Below are positions 15,212 to 20,777 of a stretch of 22,817 nucleotides of DNA, piece by piece. The notes below the pieces were generated by a model. The model was given only the letters and a program-made list of their open reading frames with translations, did not search any database and was not told the DNA's origin. This DNA is from a virus: positions 1-22,817 of the IMG/VR virus record IMGVR_UViG_3300035034_000198; one strand, 5' to 3'. The translations under genes and the position numbers were made by a program. The stretch's first letter is position 1, and each line of letters opens with the position of its first letter.

Positions 15212-15603
15212 TTAATTTTCTTTTGTTTATATATCGGTTCTTCAAAACGTGTGTTTTCGTAGTCTTCCCCATCTGTAGCGGGTTCCTCCCTAGGGGATTC
15301 AGAATCTTCTCGAGGGTAAGGATCATAAGGGTCATAAGGATCATAGTGTGGTCTTCTTCGTCTTCTTCTCCTTGTTCCATTAGGGGATAGTATACCACTG
15401 AACTTCTCAGAAGCTACAAACCCAATACCAAAGATGACAAGGGTTATCATTCCATCCCACATGAACTCGTCTATAGTAAAGTCCATAAAAAGGTTCAGTA
15501 GGAAAGCTCCACTAATAAGCATAAACGCTATTATGGATATAGCTCTCTTAGACGAAAAGTTACCTTCTGAATCTTTAAGGATCTCATTTACCCATTTTCT
15601 CAT
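15208..15603 (-). CDS. Two-TM membrane protein with Arg7 and DPY repeats (holin candidate)
   Basis: This 131-residue protein has a short cytoplasmic-type start containing SEGNFSSKRAIS, two hydrophobic helices (AFMLISGAFLLNLFMDF and GMITLVIFGIGFVASEKF), then seven consecutive Arg and a triple Asp-Pro-Tyr repeat (DPYDPYDPY), with an acidic C-terminal half. Small two-helix phage membrane proteins of this shape with a DxxGxxSSKR start are frequent in Bacteroidota phages, and a holin or holin-like role is a guess. It overlaps the terminase stop by 4 nt and the chaperone start by 4 nt, so it is translated as part of the packaging/tail operon. The Arg run could bind nucleic acid or anchor at the membrane surface. 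Confidence 0.5.
   Translation of the reverse strand: MRKWVNEILKDSEGNFSSKRAISIIAFMLISGAFLLNLFMDFTIDEFMWDGMITLVIFGIGFVASEKFSGILSPNGTRRRRRRRPHYDPYDPYDPYPREDSESPREEPATDGEDYENTRFEEPIYKQKKIK
15318..15344. repeat. Triple 9-bp tandem repeat inside coding sequence
   Basis: Three copies of AAGGRTCAT in a row encode the Asp-Pro-Tyr triplets of the two-TM protein. Copy number changes in such a unit would alter the protein by three residues at a time without frame loss. Confidence 0.75.
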
Positions 15604-16862
15604 TTAGCGAAACTTGGTTTAGAAGAGGGGAATGAAAACTTAGGTTTACCCGAATTCTTAGACCAGTTAGATACACAAAGGGCGAGTGACATAATGATAT
15701 CATCATGAGCACCTGATATACCTTTATAGGATAGGAGGCCTGAGGGTAGGATCTTATAACCGAATGTCTGTATTTCATTATGTAACTCTGGCCAAAGGTT
15801 CTCTGTAGGTATTCGTATCTTCTCCTCTGCTATTTGAAGTTTAAGGTTCTCTATTGCATCACCCTTAGTCTTATTGGTTGTGGTAAAGGGTTGTACTAAA
15901 GAGCCTACTGCAGATCTAAGTTGTTCGAAGATAACTGACCCTATATTATTAAGCTCTACATAAGTCGAGCATCTCCAATGAAGTATCTTCTCTGTTACCT
16001 TCCCTATTATCTGTTCCCAAGATGTTTGCCTCTCTCTAAAGTAGTCTACCACATTACCTTTATCGTCCATTATAGTTAGTACAGTATAATCATCGGCAAT
16101 CGCTAAATCGAGGCCGGCTTTATATTTGACCCCGTCTTCTGGTTCTTTCTGAAACTTGGTGATTGTAGATATAGCTTCTATCCCTTCAAACACGGAAGAG
16201 CCCGAATCAGTAAACTCCCCTAAGTATTCTGAAGCGAATATATTAGCGGGGAGAAGCTTACGAGCCATACGGATCTCCTCCGGGTCAATATAAGGATTCT
16301 CGTCAGTCTTAATTGTATAGGAAGACCAGTCTTTCCATTCGGGGTCTAACCCAATATCGAATAGATCCTTAAAGTGGTTCTTCCCTCTAGGGGTAGAAAA
16401 GAAACAGATCTTCTTACCTTTAACGAGGGTAGCAGGCTTTAGGATCTCTGACCATAGGTTCTCTCTCTGATATGCATGCTCATCACATAGTAGGTAATCA
16501 AAAGTGTTACCCCTAAGAGAGTTATAGGCTTCCCCTGAAAAGAATGACATAGTAGATCCATTCTTAAAGTTAATAATTAGATCCTGAGCATTGTTAGATT
16601 TCACTATCATGACCGCCGAGTCCCCTAGAGATTTCAACATTTCTAGGTATAGTTTCTTAGCCTGTGGGAATACTGGGGATACTACCCCCGTCATTACGTT
16701 CGGGGTCTCGAGGGTAAACTTAAATGCTAGGTTAAGTATCATTAGGGACTTACCACACTGTCTCGATGAAGATATAACGTGGTGTTTGGCGGGTTTATTT
16801 AAGATGCCTCCTAGTATTCTTGTTTGAGCCCCGTAAGGTGTGAAATTAGTTGTTATATTCAT
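15600..16862 (-). CDS. terL: Terminase large subunit (packaging ATPase/nuclease)
   Basis: This 420-residue protein contains both terminase domains. ATPase: a variant Walker A, SSRQCGKS (residues 32-39); Walker B YLLCDE (123-128); coupling motif FFSTPRG (154-160). RNase H-like nuclease: AGLDLA with Asp252, YVELNN with Glu303, and GAHDDI with Asp387/Asp388. It drives DNA translocation into the procapsid and cuts the concatemer. It starts on the last base of the small terminase stop (TAATG) and overlaps the next gene by 4 nt, a tightly coupled arrangement. The length is typical of shorter TerL proteins. Confidence 0.93.
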   Translation of the reverse strand: MNITTNFTPYGAQTRILGGILNKPAKHHVISSSRQCGKSLMILNLAFKFTLETPNVMTGVVSPVFPQAKKLYLEMLKSLGDSAVMIVKSNNAQDLIINFKNGSTMSFFSGEAYNSLRGNTFDYLLCDEHAYQRENLWSEILKPATLVKGKKICFFSTPRGKNHFKDLFDIGLDPEWKDWSSYTIKTDENPYIDPEEIRMARKLLPANIFASEYLGEFTDSGSSVFEGIEAISTITKFQKEPEDGVKYKAGLDLAIADDYTVLTIMDDKGNVVDYFRERQTSWEQIIGKVTEKILHWRCSTYVELNNIGSVIFEQLRSAVGSLVQPFTTTNKTKGDAIENLKLQIAEEKIRIPTENLWPELHNEIQTFGYKILPSGLLSYKGISGAHDDIIMSLALCVSNWSKNSGKPKFSFPSSKPSFAK

Positions 16863-17188
16863 TAGTCTTCCTTCTTCTTCTTCTCTGGTGCTGTATTAAA
16901 CTTTACTACTATGTTTTCGAATAGGTCTCTACCCTCAGATCCTGTTATCTCTTGTCTCGCTAATTTAGGTATGAAGTATTCTGATAGTTTAATTATGGTA
17001 TCGAACCTCTTTGCGGGATCCTCTATCTTATTGAGCCACTTAGTGAACTCCGGAATGTTATCCTCGACAAACTTTTGGTAAGCTTCTCTTATCTCTTTTG
17101 TAGTCTTATTTGGACCTGGTGGTCTTCCCTTGGGATTCCCTGATTTTCCTTTTTCGAACATATTCTTGATGTGATTTGTTATCATCAA
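16862..17188 (-). CDS. Terminase small subunit-like protein
   Basis: The 108-residue protein begins with a basic segment, MFEKGKSGNPKGRPPGPN, the pattern found in many small terminase and DUF5681-like proteins, followed by a helical middle (TKEIREAYQKFVEDNIPEF) and an end of Lys repeats. Small terminases bind the packaging start site and recruit TerL; here the gene sits directly upstream of TerL and overlaps it by 1 nt. Met10 at 17161 is an alternative start that would place the family-like motif at the N-terminus. A terminator-like hairpin lies between this gene and the AP2-like gene, so the structural operon probably has its own promoter or read-through. Confidence 0.75.
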   Translation of the reverse strand: MMITNHIKNMFEKGKSGNPKGRPPGPNKTTKEIREAYQKFVEDNIPEFTKWLNKIEDPAKRFDTIIKLSEYFIPKLARQEITGSEGRDLFENIVVKFNTAPEKKKKED

Positions 17189-17222
17189 TAAGTATATTTA
17201 AGGATAGTATTTCTTAATCCAT

Positions 17223-17261
17223 AAAAAGACGGGGTGTTCACATTTGGAATACCGCGTCTTA
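17223..17261 (-). terminator. Terminator separating AP2-like gene and terminase operon
   Basis: A 14-bp stem (17226-17239 with 17247-17260) has two mismatches in the minus-strand RNA and a 7-nt loop. It is followed on the minus strand by TTTTT. It lies 51 nt after the AP2-like stop and 35 nt before the small-terminase start. Imperfect pairing suggests it may leak. Confidence 0.6.
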
Positions 17262-17311
17262 ATGGGGTTTAAATACAGGATTTGGGTAGTGGGGGTGTAG
17301 GTAACGGGGTG

Positions 17312-17482
17312 TTACCCTAGTAGGTAATCGGAGAGTGCTTTAGAAAGGGCTTCCTCGGCTTCTTCTTTAGTAGGGAAATATCCGAGTACTTGGAGATAGT
17401 TTTTAAGAACTATGTTAGCCTGAAAGACCTTTCTATTGTTATCGTATGATACTCCGTGTATAGGTTTCTTTATTCTGTCCAT
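17312..17482 (-). CDS. Small AP2-domain-like DNA-binding protein
   Basis: A 56-residue frame from ATG 17482 to TAA at 17312-17314. The protein contains GVSYDNNRKVFQANIVLK and then LGYFPTKEEAEEALSKAL. This follows the AP2/integrase DNA-binding pattern: G-V-x-Y, a short loop, F-x-A-x-I strand, then L-G-x-F-x-T-x-E-E-A and a C-terminal helix. AP2 domains in phages occur in homing endonucleases and as small stand-alone proteins, and a DNA-binding regulator is the likely role. It is preceded by a promoter-like repeat and a strong hairpin in the leader, and followed by a terminator, so it looks like an independently expressed small gene. The frame is short, but the domain pattern spans almost all of it. 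Confidence 0.65.
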   Translation of the reverse strand: MDRIKKPIHGVSYDNNRKVFQANIVLKNYLQVLGYFPTKEEAEEALSKALSDYLLG

Positions 17483-17493
17483 GCTATATGTAT

Positions 17494-17546
17494 AAAAGGA
17501 ACAGACCCTAAATGTGCTATGATAGAAGATCCGGTCTGTTCCTTTT
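17494..17546 (-). ncRNA. Leader hairpin (or short RNA) upstream of AP2-like gene
   Basis: A perfect 14-bp stem (AAAAGGAACAGACC and its complement) closes a 25-nt loop. It lies between the promoter-like box at 17562-17569 and the AP2-like start at 17482. The minus-strand stem ends in TTTT followed by ATAC, so it could act as a terminator yielding a short RNA of about 60 nt, or as an attenuator or binding site controlling the AP2-like gene. Confidence 0.55.
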
Positions 17547-17561
17547 GTAAATGATACTTTG

Positions 17562-17569
17562 CAAATATA
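17562..17569 (-). promoter_or_regulatory. Bacteroidota-type -7 box TATATTTG
   Basis: The minus strand reads TATATTTG, a perfect match to the Bacteroidota TAnnTTTG element. TTAG lies 18 nt upstream as a weak -33 candidate. It is partly inside the 35-bp repeat copy 17563-17597. Predicted transcription heads into the leader hairpin and the AP2-like gene. Confidence 0.6.
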
Positions 17570-17597
17570 AGACTTCTTATTTAGATCCTAACGATGA
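17563..17597. repeat. 35-bp direct repeat, copy 1 (promoter region)
   Basis: Identical over 35 bp to 17928-17962. It starts 8 nt after the lipoprotein stop in transcription order and overlaps the TATATTTG box, so it probably carries a promoter for the AP2-like gene. Confidence 0.85.
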
Positions 17598-17604
17598 AAT
17601 TAGA

Positions 17605-17901
17605 TTAAAATTGGGTTCTTCCTCCGTTAGGATCGTTTTGTCCATTACAATTCTCGTAGATTATCATATTGGGATAAGGTGCTTCAAAATCTTCATATAT
17701 TAAGTGCCCTTCCTTTCCACATAAATCTTCTCCTGACACTTCTTCTGATGATAACTCGTACCATCCCGTTCCATCTAGGAAATCTATATAGGAAACTATA
17801 TCACATGAACAATTCTGAATTGGTTTATCCTCTTCTTTAATGCAAGAGGTACTTAGTATTAATAAACCGATAGTGATAATAACGCCATTTAACTTTTTCA
17901 T
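17605..17901 (-). CDS. Small secreted lipoprotein (probable moron)
   Basis: The 98-residue protein has a typical lipoprotein signal: MKKLNGVIITIGLLILSTSC, with the lipobox STSC and Cys20 as the predicted lipidated residue. The mature protein begins C-I-K-E-E-D, and an acidic stretch after the Cys resembles the surface-export signal of Bacteroidota lipoproteins. The mature part is acidic and has five further Cys (in CSC, CGKEG, ENCNG contexts), so disulfides are possible. The purine-rich leader AATAAGAAGAAA precedes the ATG. The gene has its own promoter-like repeat upstream and lies outside the structural operon. Phage lipoproteins of this kind often block superinfection or change the host surface; that role is inferred. 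No homologue is recognised. Confidence 0.7.
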   Translation of the reverse strand: MKKLNGVIITIGLLILSTSCIKEEDKPIQNCSCDIVSYIDFLDGTGWYELSSEEVSGEDLCGKEGHLIYEDFEAPYPNMIIYENCNGQNDPNGGRTQF

Positions 17902-17927
17902 TTTCTTCTTATTGTTTTGTTACATGT

Positions 17928-17962
17928 AAATATAAGACTTCTTATTTAGATCCTAACGATGA
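17928..17962. repeat. 35-bp direct repeat, copy 2 (promoter region)
   Basis: Identical copy of 17563-17597, 27 nt upstream of the lipoprotein ATG. In the minus strand it ends in TATATTTA (one base short of the consensus box because the next base is A rather than G). A near-consensus promoter for the lipoprotein gene is likely. Confidence 0.8.
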
Positions 17963-18007
17963 TTAGGTTTCTTTATTTGGTCGGCCGGGTTTTTAGAATA
18001 GGCCACG

Positions 18008-18047
18008 AAAAAGCCCGGGCTTAATGGCGAAATCTTCTCCGGGCTTT
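18008..18047 (-). terminator. Rho-independent terminator after helicase loader operon
   Basis: A perfect 9-bp GC-rich stem (AAAGCCCGG with CCGGGCTTT) has a 20-nt loop and is followed on the minus strand by TTTTT. It lies about 120 nt past the helicase-loader stop. A second segment at 17985-17994 (CCGGGTTTTT on the plus strand) could pair with the same arm in an alternative fold. Confidence 0.75.
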
Positions 18048-18106
18048 AAGTGATATGTAGGGAATCCTACAATATCTAGATAATAAAAATTAGAACATTT
18101 GAACAA

Positions 18107-18125
18107 TGATTACCGTTTGTAATCA
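18107..18125. repeat. Small perfect inverted repeat
   Basis: TGATTAC and GTAATCA are 7-bp arms around a 5-nt spacer, located 45 nt beyond the end of the helicase-loader gene. It could be an operator or a short hairpin; no further support was seen. The rest of the 18048-18169 gap holds no gene. Confidence 0.4.
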
Positions 18126-18169
18126 GAACTATATATCATTCTCTGTTTAGAAAGTTTCGAAAAGGTCTT

Positions 18170-18766
18170 TTAATCCCTTCTTGAATCACCCTCAACAGAT
18201 ATAAAATTAAGCATTTCTTTCATTCTATCAAATAGATAATCATCATAACAAGATGATAGCTCTTCAAGAGACATATTGGAAGTACCATGAATTAATTTAG
18301 CCTGCACATATTTATATGTTGCATTTTCTAAACCTCTTTCCTTATAGAAATTTATGCAAGCTTTAAATCCCTCGTAATACTTTTCTAAAAGATCTACAAT
18401 AGGTTGCTCCTTATTCCCATAAATATTAATATCCTTGGACTCTCTACCAAGATCATCCAATAGAATACCATGGGAGAGATAATATTCCTGCATTTTTGTG
18501 TATGCGTTTTCCTCTTTTGAAGCCGCCGCTTTCTTAAGTTGTCTAACTAAAGTCTTAACATTTCCAGAGAATAAACCTTCTCTTGAGCCGAAATGGAGTT
18601 GTTTATCCAGTGTAGGTAGGAAACTATCAAGAAAGAATGTAGTCTTACCAGTTCCTATATTACCATGAAGGAGTAAACCTTTATACGGGTCTAGTCCTAA
18701 AGAAGACCAGTTTTTAATATCCAATAAGCAATCTAGATTGTTTTGTTTTAATTTTATTGAGTTCAT
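18170..18766 (-). CDS. DnaC/IstB-like helicase loader ATPase
   Basis: This 198-residue AAA+ protein has Walker A GNIGTGKT (35-42), Walker B ILLDD (101-105), a sensor-1 region GTSN (161-164), and an Arg-finger candidate in FDRMKEML (Arg181). This is the layout of DnaC-type loaders, which deliver the replicative helicase to the origin with an initiator protein. The gene directly follows the initiator-like gene (gap 28 nt, AT-rich), the usual initiator-loader pair of phage replication modules. The N-terminal helicase-binding part is very short compared with bacterial DnaC, so partner contacts may differ. No helicase gene is visible in the window. Confidence 0.82.
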   Translation of the reverse strand: MNSIKLKQNNLDCLLDIKNWSSLGLDPYKGLLLHGNIGTGKTTFFLDSFLPTLDKQLHFGSREGLFSGNVKTLVRQLKKAAASKEENAYTKMQEYYLSHGILLDDLGRESKDINIYGNKEQPIVDLLEKYYEGFKACINFYKERGLENATYKYVQAKLIHGTSNMSLEELSSCYDDYLFDRMKEMLNFISVEGDSRRD

Positions 18767-18794
18767 AGTTCTAATTTTTTTTTAAATATAATAA

Positions 18795-19808
18795 TTATTT
18801 TAATAATCCTTTCGCTCTAAGTTCAGCAACTATAGCATCCCCGTCTATAATATTTACAGTAGTTCCCGGTGGAGCTTTAGAATAATCCTTAGTTCCGTCA
18901 GGTCTAAGTGAACTTTGGAAACCATCCATTGCACGATGTCCAATATTCTTTTTTCTTTCTACTGAAGGTTTTATTGCCCTTATTTCCTCAATTAACGAAT
19001 TTGCTTCAGTATTATCCTTAAGGAGACTTGACATCCATGTTAAATATCTATTTTTCAAGATGGAGGGCTGAGCATTTTTAAGCTCTTGAATGATTCTCAT
19101 CCTATCATCTGGAGAGAACTTAAAGAATCTCTTTTTAGCTGTCCCCCTTCCGTTCTTATTTTTTAGACCCATATCCGCTTCTGAAGGATAAAGCTTTATG
19201 AAACTTGCCCATTCTAATTCTTTATCTATTTCTGATAGGGCAGCTTGCTCTTTAGGTTCTGTAAACTGATAATCACCTAAAGGATCCTTACTAATATCTT
19301 TTTCATTCTTTCCTGAAAGCTTATCAAGATTCTCAACACACAAATCCGGCTCGTCCGGTGCTTGTTGTTCTTTTACATTCTTTATTATATTCTTATTACA
19401 TTCTTGTATGTGGGTAGTCTGTTGGGTAGTCTGTTGGGTAGTCTGTTGGGTAGTGGGGACCTCTAAATTCTGATATTTTTCATAATTAACCACTGTTATA
19501 ATAGTAGTAGAGTTAGATATCTCTTGAGTAATCTGTTGGGTACTTTCTAGCTTTTTTAAGAAATTTCTTGTCGTTTTTCTGTTCCAATTCCAACGTTTAG
19601 AGAGTTCACCCTTAGACCTAACTAATTGACCTCTTTCCACTATAGTTATAATCCCGTTATTCATAAATTTAGAGGTAGAATGATTAGCTAGAAGTAGTAT
19701 TTCTAGCCAAGCTTCTCTCTTAGAAAGCTTTTCGCCTTTTGATAGTTTCCAGAAGTCAGAATCTAGTAGGTCTCTGTGTATCTTTATCCATCCTTGTTTT
19801 TTGCTCAT
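18795..19808 (-). CDS. Replication initiator-like winged-helix protein
   Basis: This 337-residue protein begins MSKKQGWIKIHRDLLDSDFW, a common opening of phage and prophage replication initiators (DnaD-like/O-like). The winged-helix region follows with VERGQLVRSKGELSKRW and NRKTTRNFLKKLE (about 57-88). Residues 119-132 are a TTQQ repeat coded by 12-bp tandem DNA units, followed by a Lys/Glu-rich linker and a helical C-terminal domain (FIKLYPSEADMGLKNK; MRIIQELKNAQPSILKNRYL) that may contact the helicase loader encoded next. The ATG shares its first base with the stop of the 114-aa gene (TAATG), and an AGGAG sequence lies close upstream. The internal repeats could form part of the origin. Confidence 0.75.
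   Translation of the reverse strand: MSKKQGWIKIHRDLLDSDFWKLSKGEKLSKREAWLEILLLANHSTSKFMNNGIITIVERGQLVRSKGELSKRWNWNRKTTRNFLKKLESTQQITQEISNSTTIITVVNYEKYQNLEVPTTQQTTQQTTQQTTHIQECNKNIIKNVKEQQAPDEPDLCVENLDKLSGKNEKDISKDPLGDYQFTEPKEQAALSEIDKELEWASFIKLYPSEADMGLKNKNGRGTAKKRFFKFSPDDRMRIIQELKNAQPSILKNRYLTWMSSLLKDNTEANSLIEEIRAIKPSVERKKNIGHRAMDGFQSSLRPDGTKDYSKAPPGTTVNIIDGDAIVAELRAKGLLK
19412..19454. repeat. 12-bp tandem repeats in initiator gene (iteron-like)
   Basis: The unit GGGTAGTCTGTT occurs three times in tandem and a partial fourth follows (GGGTAGT). A related TCTGTTGGGTAC occurs about 80 bp away (near 19535). In the protein it encodes TTQQ. Phage origins are often such iterons inside the initiator gene; an origin role is inferred. 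Confidence 0.7.
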
Positions 19809-19863
19809 TATCCTATTCTCCTATCGATTAGATCCTTAGCTGTTACATTATCGAGATATTCAA
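19802..19863. repeat. 62-bp direct repeat, copy A (end of 114-aa gene, start of initiator)
   Basis: 60 of 62 positions match 20146-20207. It encodes the 18 C-terminal residues EYLD(N/K)VTAKDLIDRRIG region of the upstream gene, its TAA stop, the AGGAG ribosome site, and the ATG plus second codon of the next gene. Confidence 0.9.
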
Positions 19864-20152
19864 TTACGGACGGGATTACGAGTAGATCGTCCTCCCAATA
19901 AGCCACTCCATAGTTGCAACATAGTTCGATCTTAGTTGCAACTGAGTCGGCTCTTAGTCGCAACATAGATGCAACATAGGAGTAACTAAGTTCCAACTTA
20001 TACTCACCTCTAATGTAACATTCATCTATTAAAAACCTGTACATATCTCTCACATCTGGTTTCATTGTAATAACTCTTGGATCTGTTCTCCAATCCTTAG
20101 GATAAAACGTATAGCCAAATCCATTCTGATTTTTTATTTTATTTCTGCTCAT
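19808..20152 (-). CDS. Small winged-helix-like replication protein
   Basis: This 114-residue protein contains FGYTFYPKDWRTDPRVITMK, then DMYRFLIDECYIRGEYKLE, a helix-turn-helix-like segment (LSYSYVASMLRLRADSVATKI), and a wing-like VAYWEDDLLVIPS. The start resembles DUF1376-like and initiator N-terminal domains, so it may be a replication or DNA-binding protein working with the next gene. The stop shares a base with the initiator ATG, and its own ATG shares a base with the HNH gene stop. Its last 18 residues are almost identical to those of the HNH protein because of the 62-bp repeat. Confidence 0.6.
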   Translation of the reverse strand: MSRNKIKNQNGFGYTFYPKDWRTDPRVITMKPDVRDMYRFLIDECYIRGEYKLELSYSYVASMLRLRADSVATKIELCCNYGVAYWEDDLLVIPSVIEYLDNVTAKDLIDRRIG

Positions 20153-20207
20153 TATCCTATTCTCCTATCGATTAGATCCTTAGCTGTTACCTTGTCGAGA
20201 TATTCAA
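20146..20207. repeat. 62-bp direct repeat, copy B (end of HNH gene, start of 114-aa gene)
   Basis: Near-identical to 19802-19863 (two mismatches at 20191 and 20194). It gives the HNH gene the same C-terminal end and the following gene the same ribosome site and start as in copy A. Confidence 0.9.
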
Positions 20208-20703
20208 ATGACCAATGAACCCTTTCAGATCTTCCCTCCTTAGCTAACCATTCTCTTATTGTTTTCAAAGCACAGCCAGTTATGGAAGAAGCTTCTTCCA
20301 TCGAGACGCATATATGAGATTCACCAGTTTTGTAGTTAGTACATTTTAGTGGTTTACATCTTTGTCTTCTAACGTTATCCTTAAATGATACCCATTGTAA
20401 GTTATCTACTCTATTATCTGTAGAGATGTTATTGATATGATCTACTATGTAGTCGTCTGCTGGTTGGGGTCCTATAAAATGCATTGCCACTAGTTTAGCA
20501 ATTGATATATTTTTAGGTCTACCATTAGAGGATTCCGAATTTCTTAACATAATAAAGTTGTAAATCTTCCCATTTTTATTTAGGATCTTCTTTGGAGAAA
20601 GAACTTTAGGACTAGTCTTTTTATAAGATTTGATGTTTCCTATATTAGATACCCAGTAATCTTTAAAACCTTTTAAGGTAATTTGTCTGTATTCTTCGTT
20701 CAT
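20152..20703 (-). CDS. NUMOD4/HNH homing endonuclease with copied C-terminal end
   Basis: The 183-residue protein has a NUMOD4-like opening (FKDYWVSNIGNIKSYKK), an HNH core (YIVDHINNISTDNRVDNLQW, with Asp-His and Asn-Asn-Leu), and a NUMOD1-type helix-turn-helix (SMEEASSITGCALKTIREWL). These are the parts of self-spreading HNH homing endonucleases common in phages. Its final residues (EYLDKVTAKDLIDRRIG) do not belong to that family: they are those of the downstream 114-aa protein, copied in the 62-bp repeat. A candidate regulatory motif and a short GC-rich inverted repeat lie upstream. The endonuclease is probably a selfish insertion in the replication operon. Confidence 0.85.
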   Translation of the reverse strand: MNEEYRQITLKGFKDYWVSNIGNIKSYKKTSPKVLSPKKILNKNGKIYNFIMLRNSESSNGRPKNISIAKLVAMHFIGPQPADDYIVDHINNISTDNRVDNLQWVSFKDNVRRQRCKPLKCTNYKTGESHICVSMEEASSITGCALKTIREWLAKEGRSERVHWSFEYLDKVTAKDLIDRRIG

Positions 20704-20726
20704 AATTTAAATTGTTTATTCTTATA

Positions 20727-20743
20727 TATGCAAACTCCCGTTT
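20727..20743 (-). promoter_or_regulatory. Candidate shared upstream motif, copy 3
   Basis: On the minus strand it reads AAACGGGAGTTTGCATA, 23 nt upstream of the HNH start, like the ACGGG...TTTCATA sites before the scaffold and 3183 genes. Its ACGGG overlaps the arm of a weak hairpin (20735-20754). Confidence 0.3.
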
Positions 20744-20777
20744 AGTTCCGGGGGTCTATTTAGGGTTTAACAAAAAT

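Noticed and set aside
15201-15398. Alternative minus-strand frame over the Arg7/DPY region
   Set aside because: It is a shadow of the two-TM protein gene, whose helices and coupled overlaps on both sides identify the real frame.
17563-17962. 35-bp direct repeats as attachment sites or a mobile element boundary
   Set aside because: No integrase or transposase lies between or near them, and each copy sits at promoter distance from a gene start with a TATATTT box.
17189-18169. tRNA genes in the non-structural gaps
   Set aside because: No cloverleaf with a GTTC-type T-loop was seen; the strong hairpins here are simple terminator- or leader-like stems.
19412-19454. Short tandem repeats as a CRISPR array
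   Set aside because: The repeats are 12 bp, contiguous, have no spacers, and stay in frame as TTQQ in the initiator protein.
20735-20754. Terminator between sigma-like and HNH genes
   Set aside because: In the minus-strand RNA only a 4-bp CCCG/CGGG core pairs cleanly, one pair above it is mismatched, and only three T follow.
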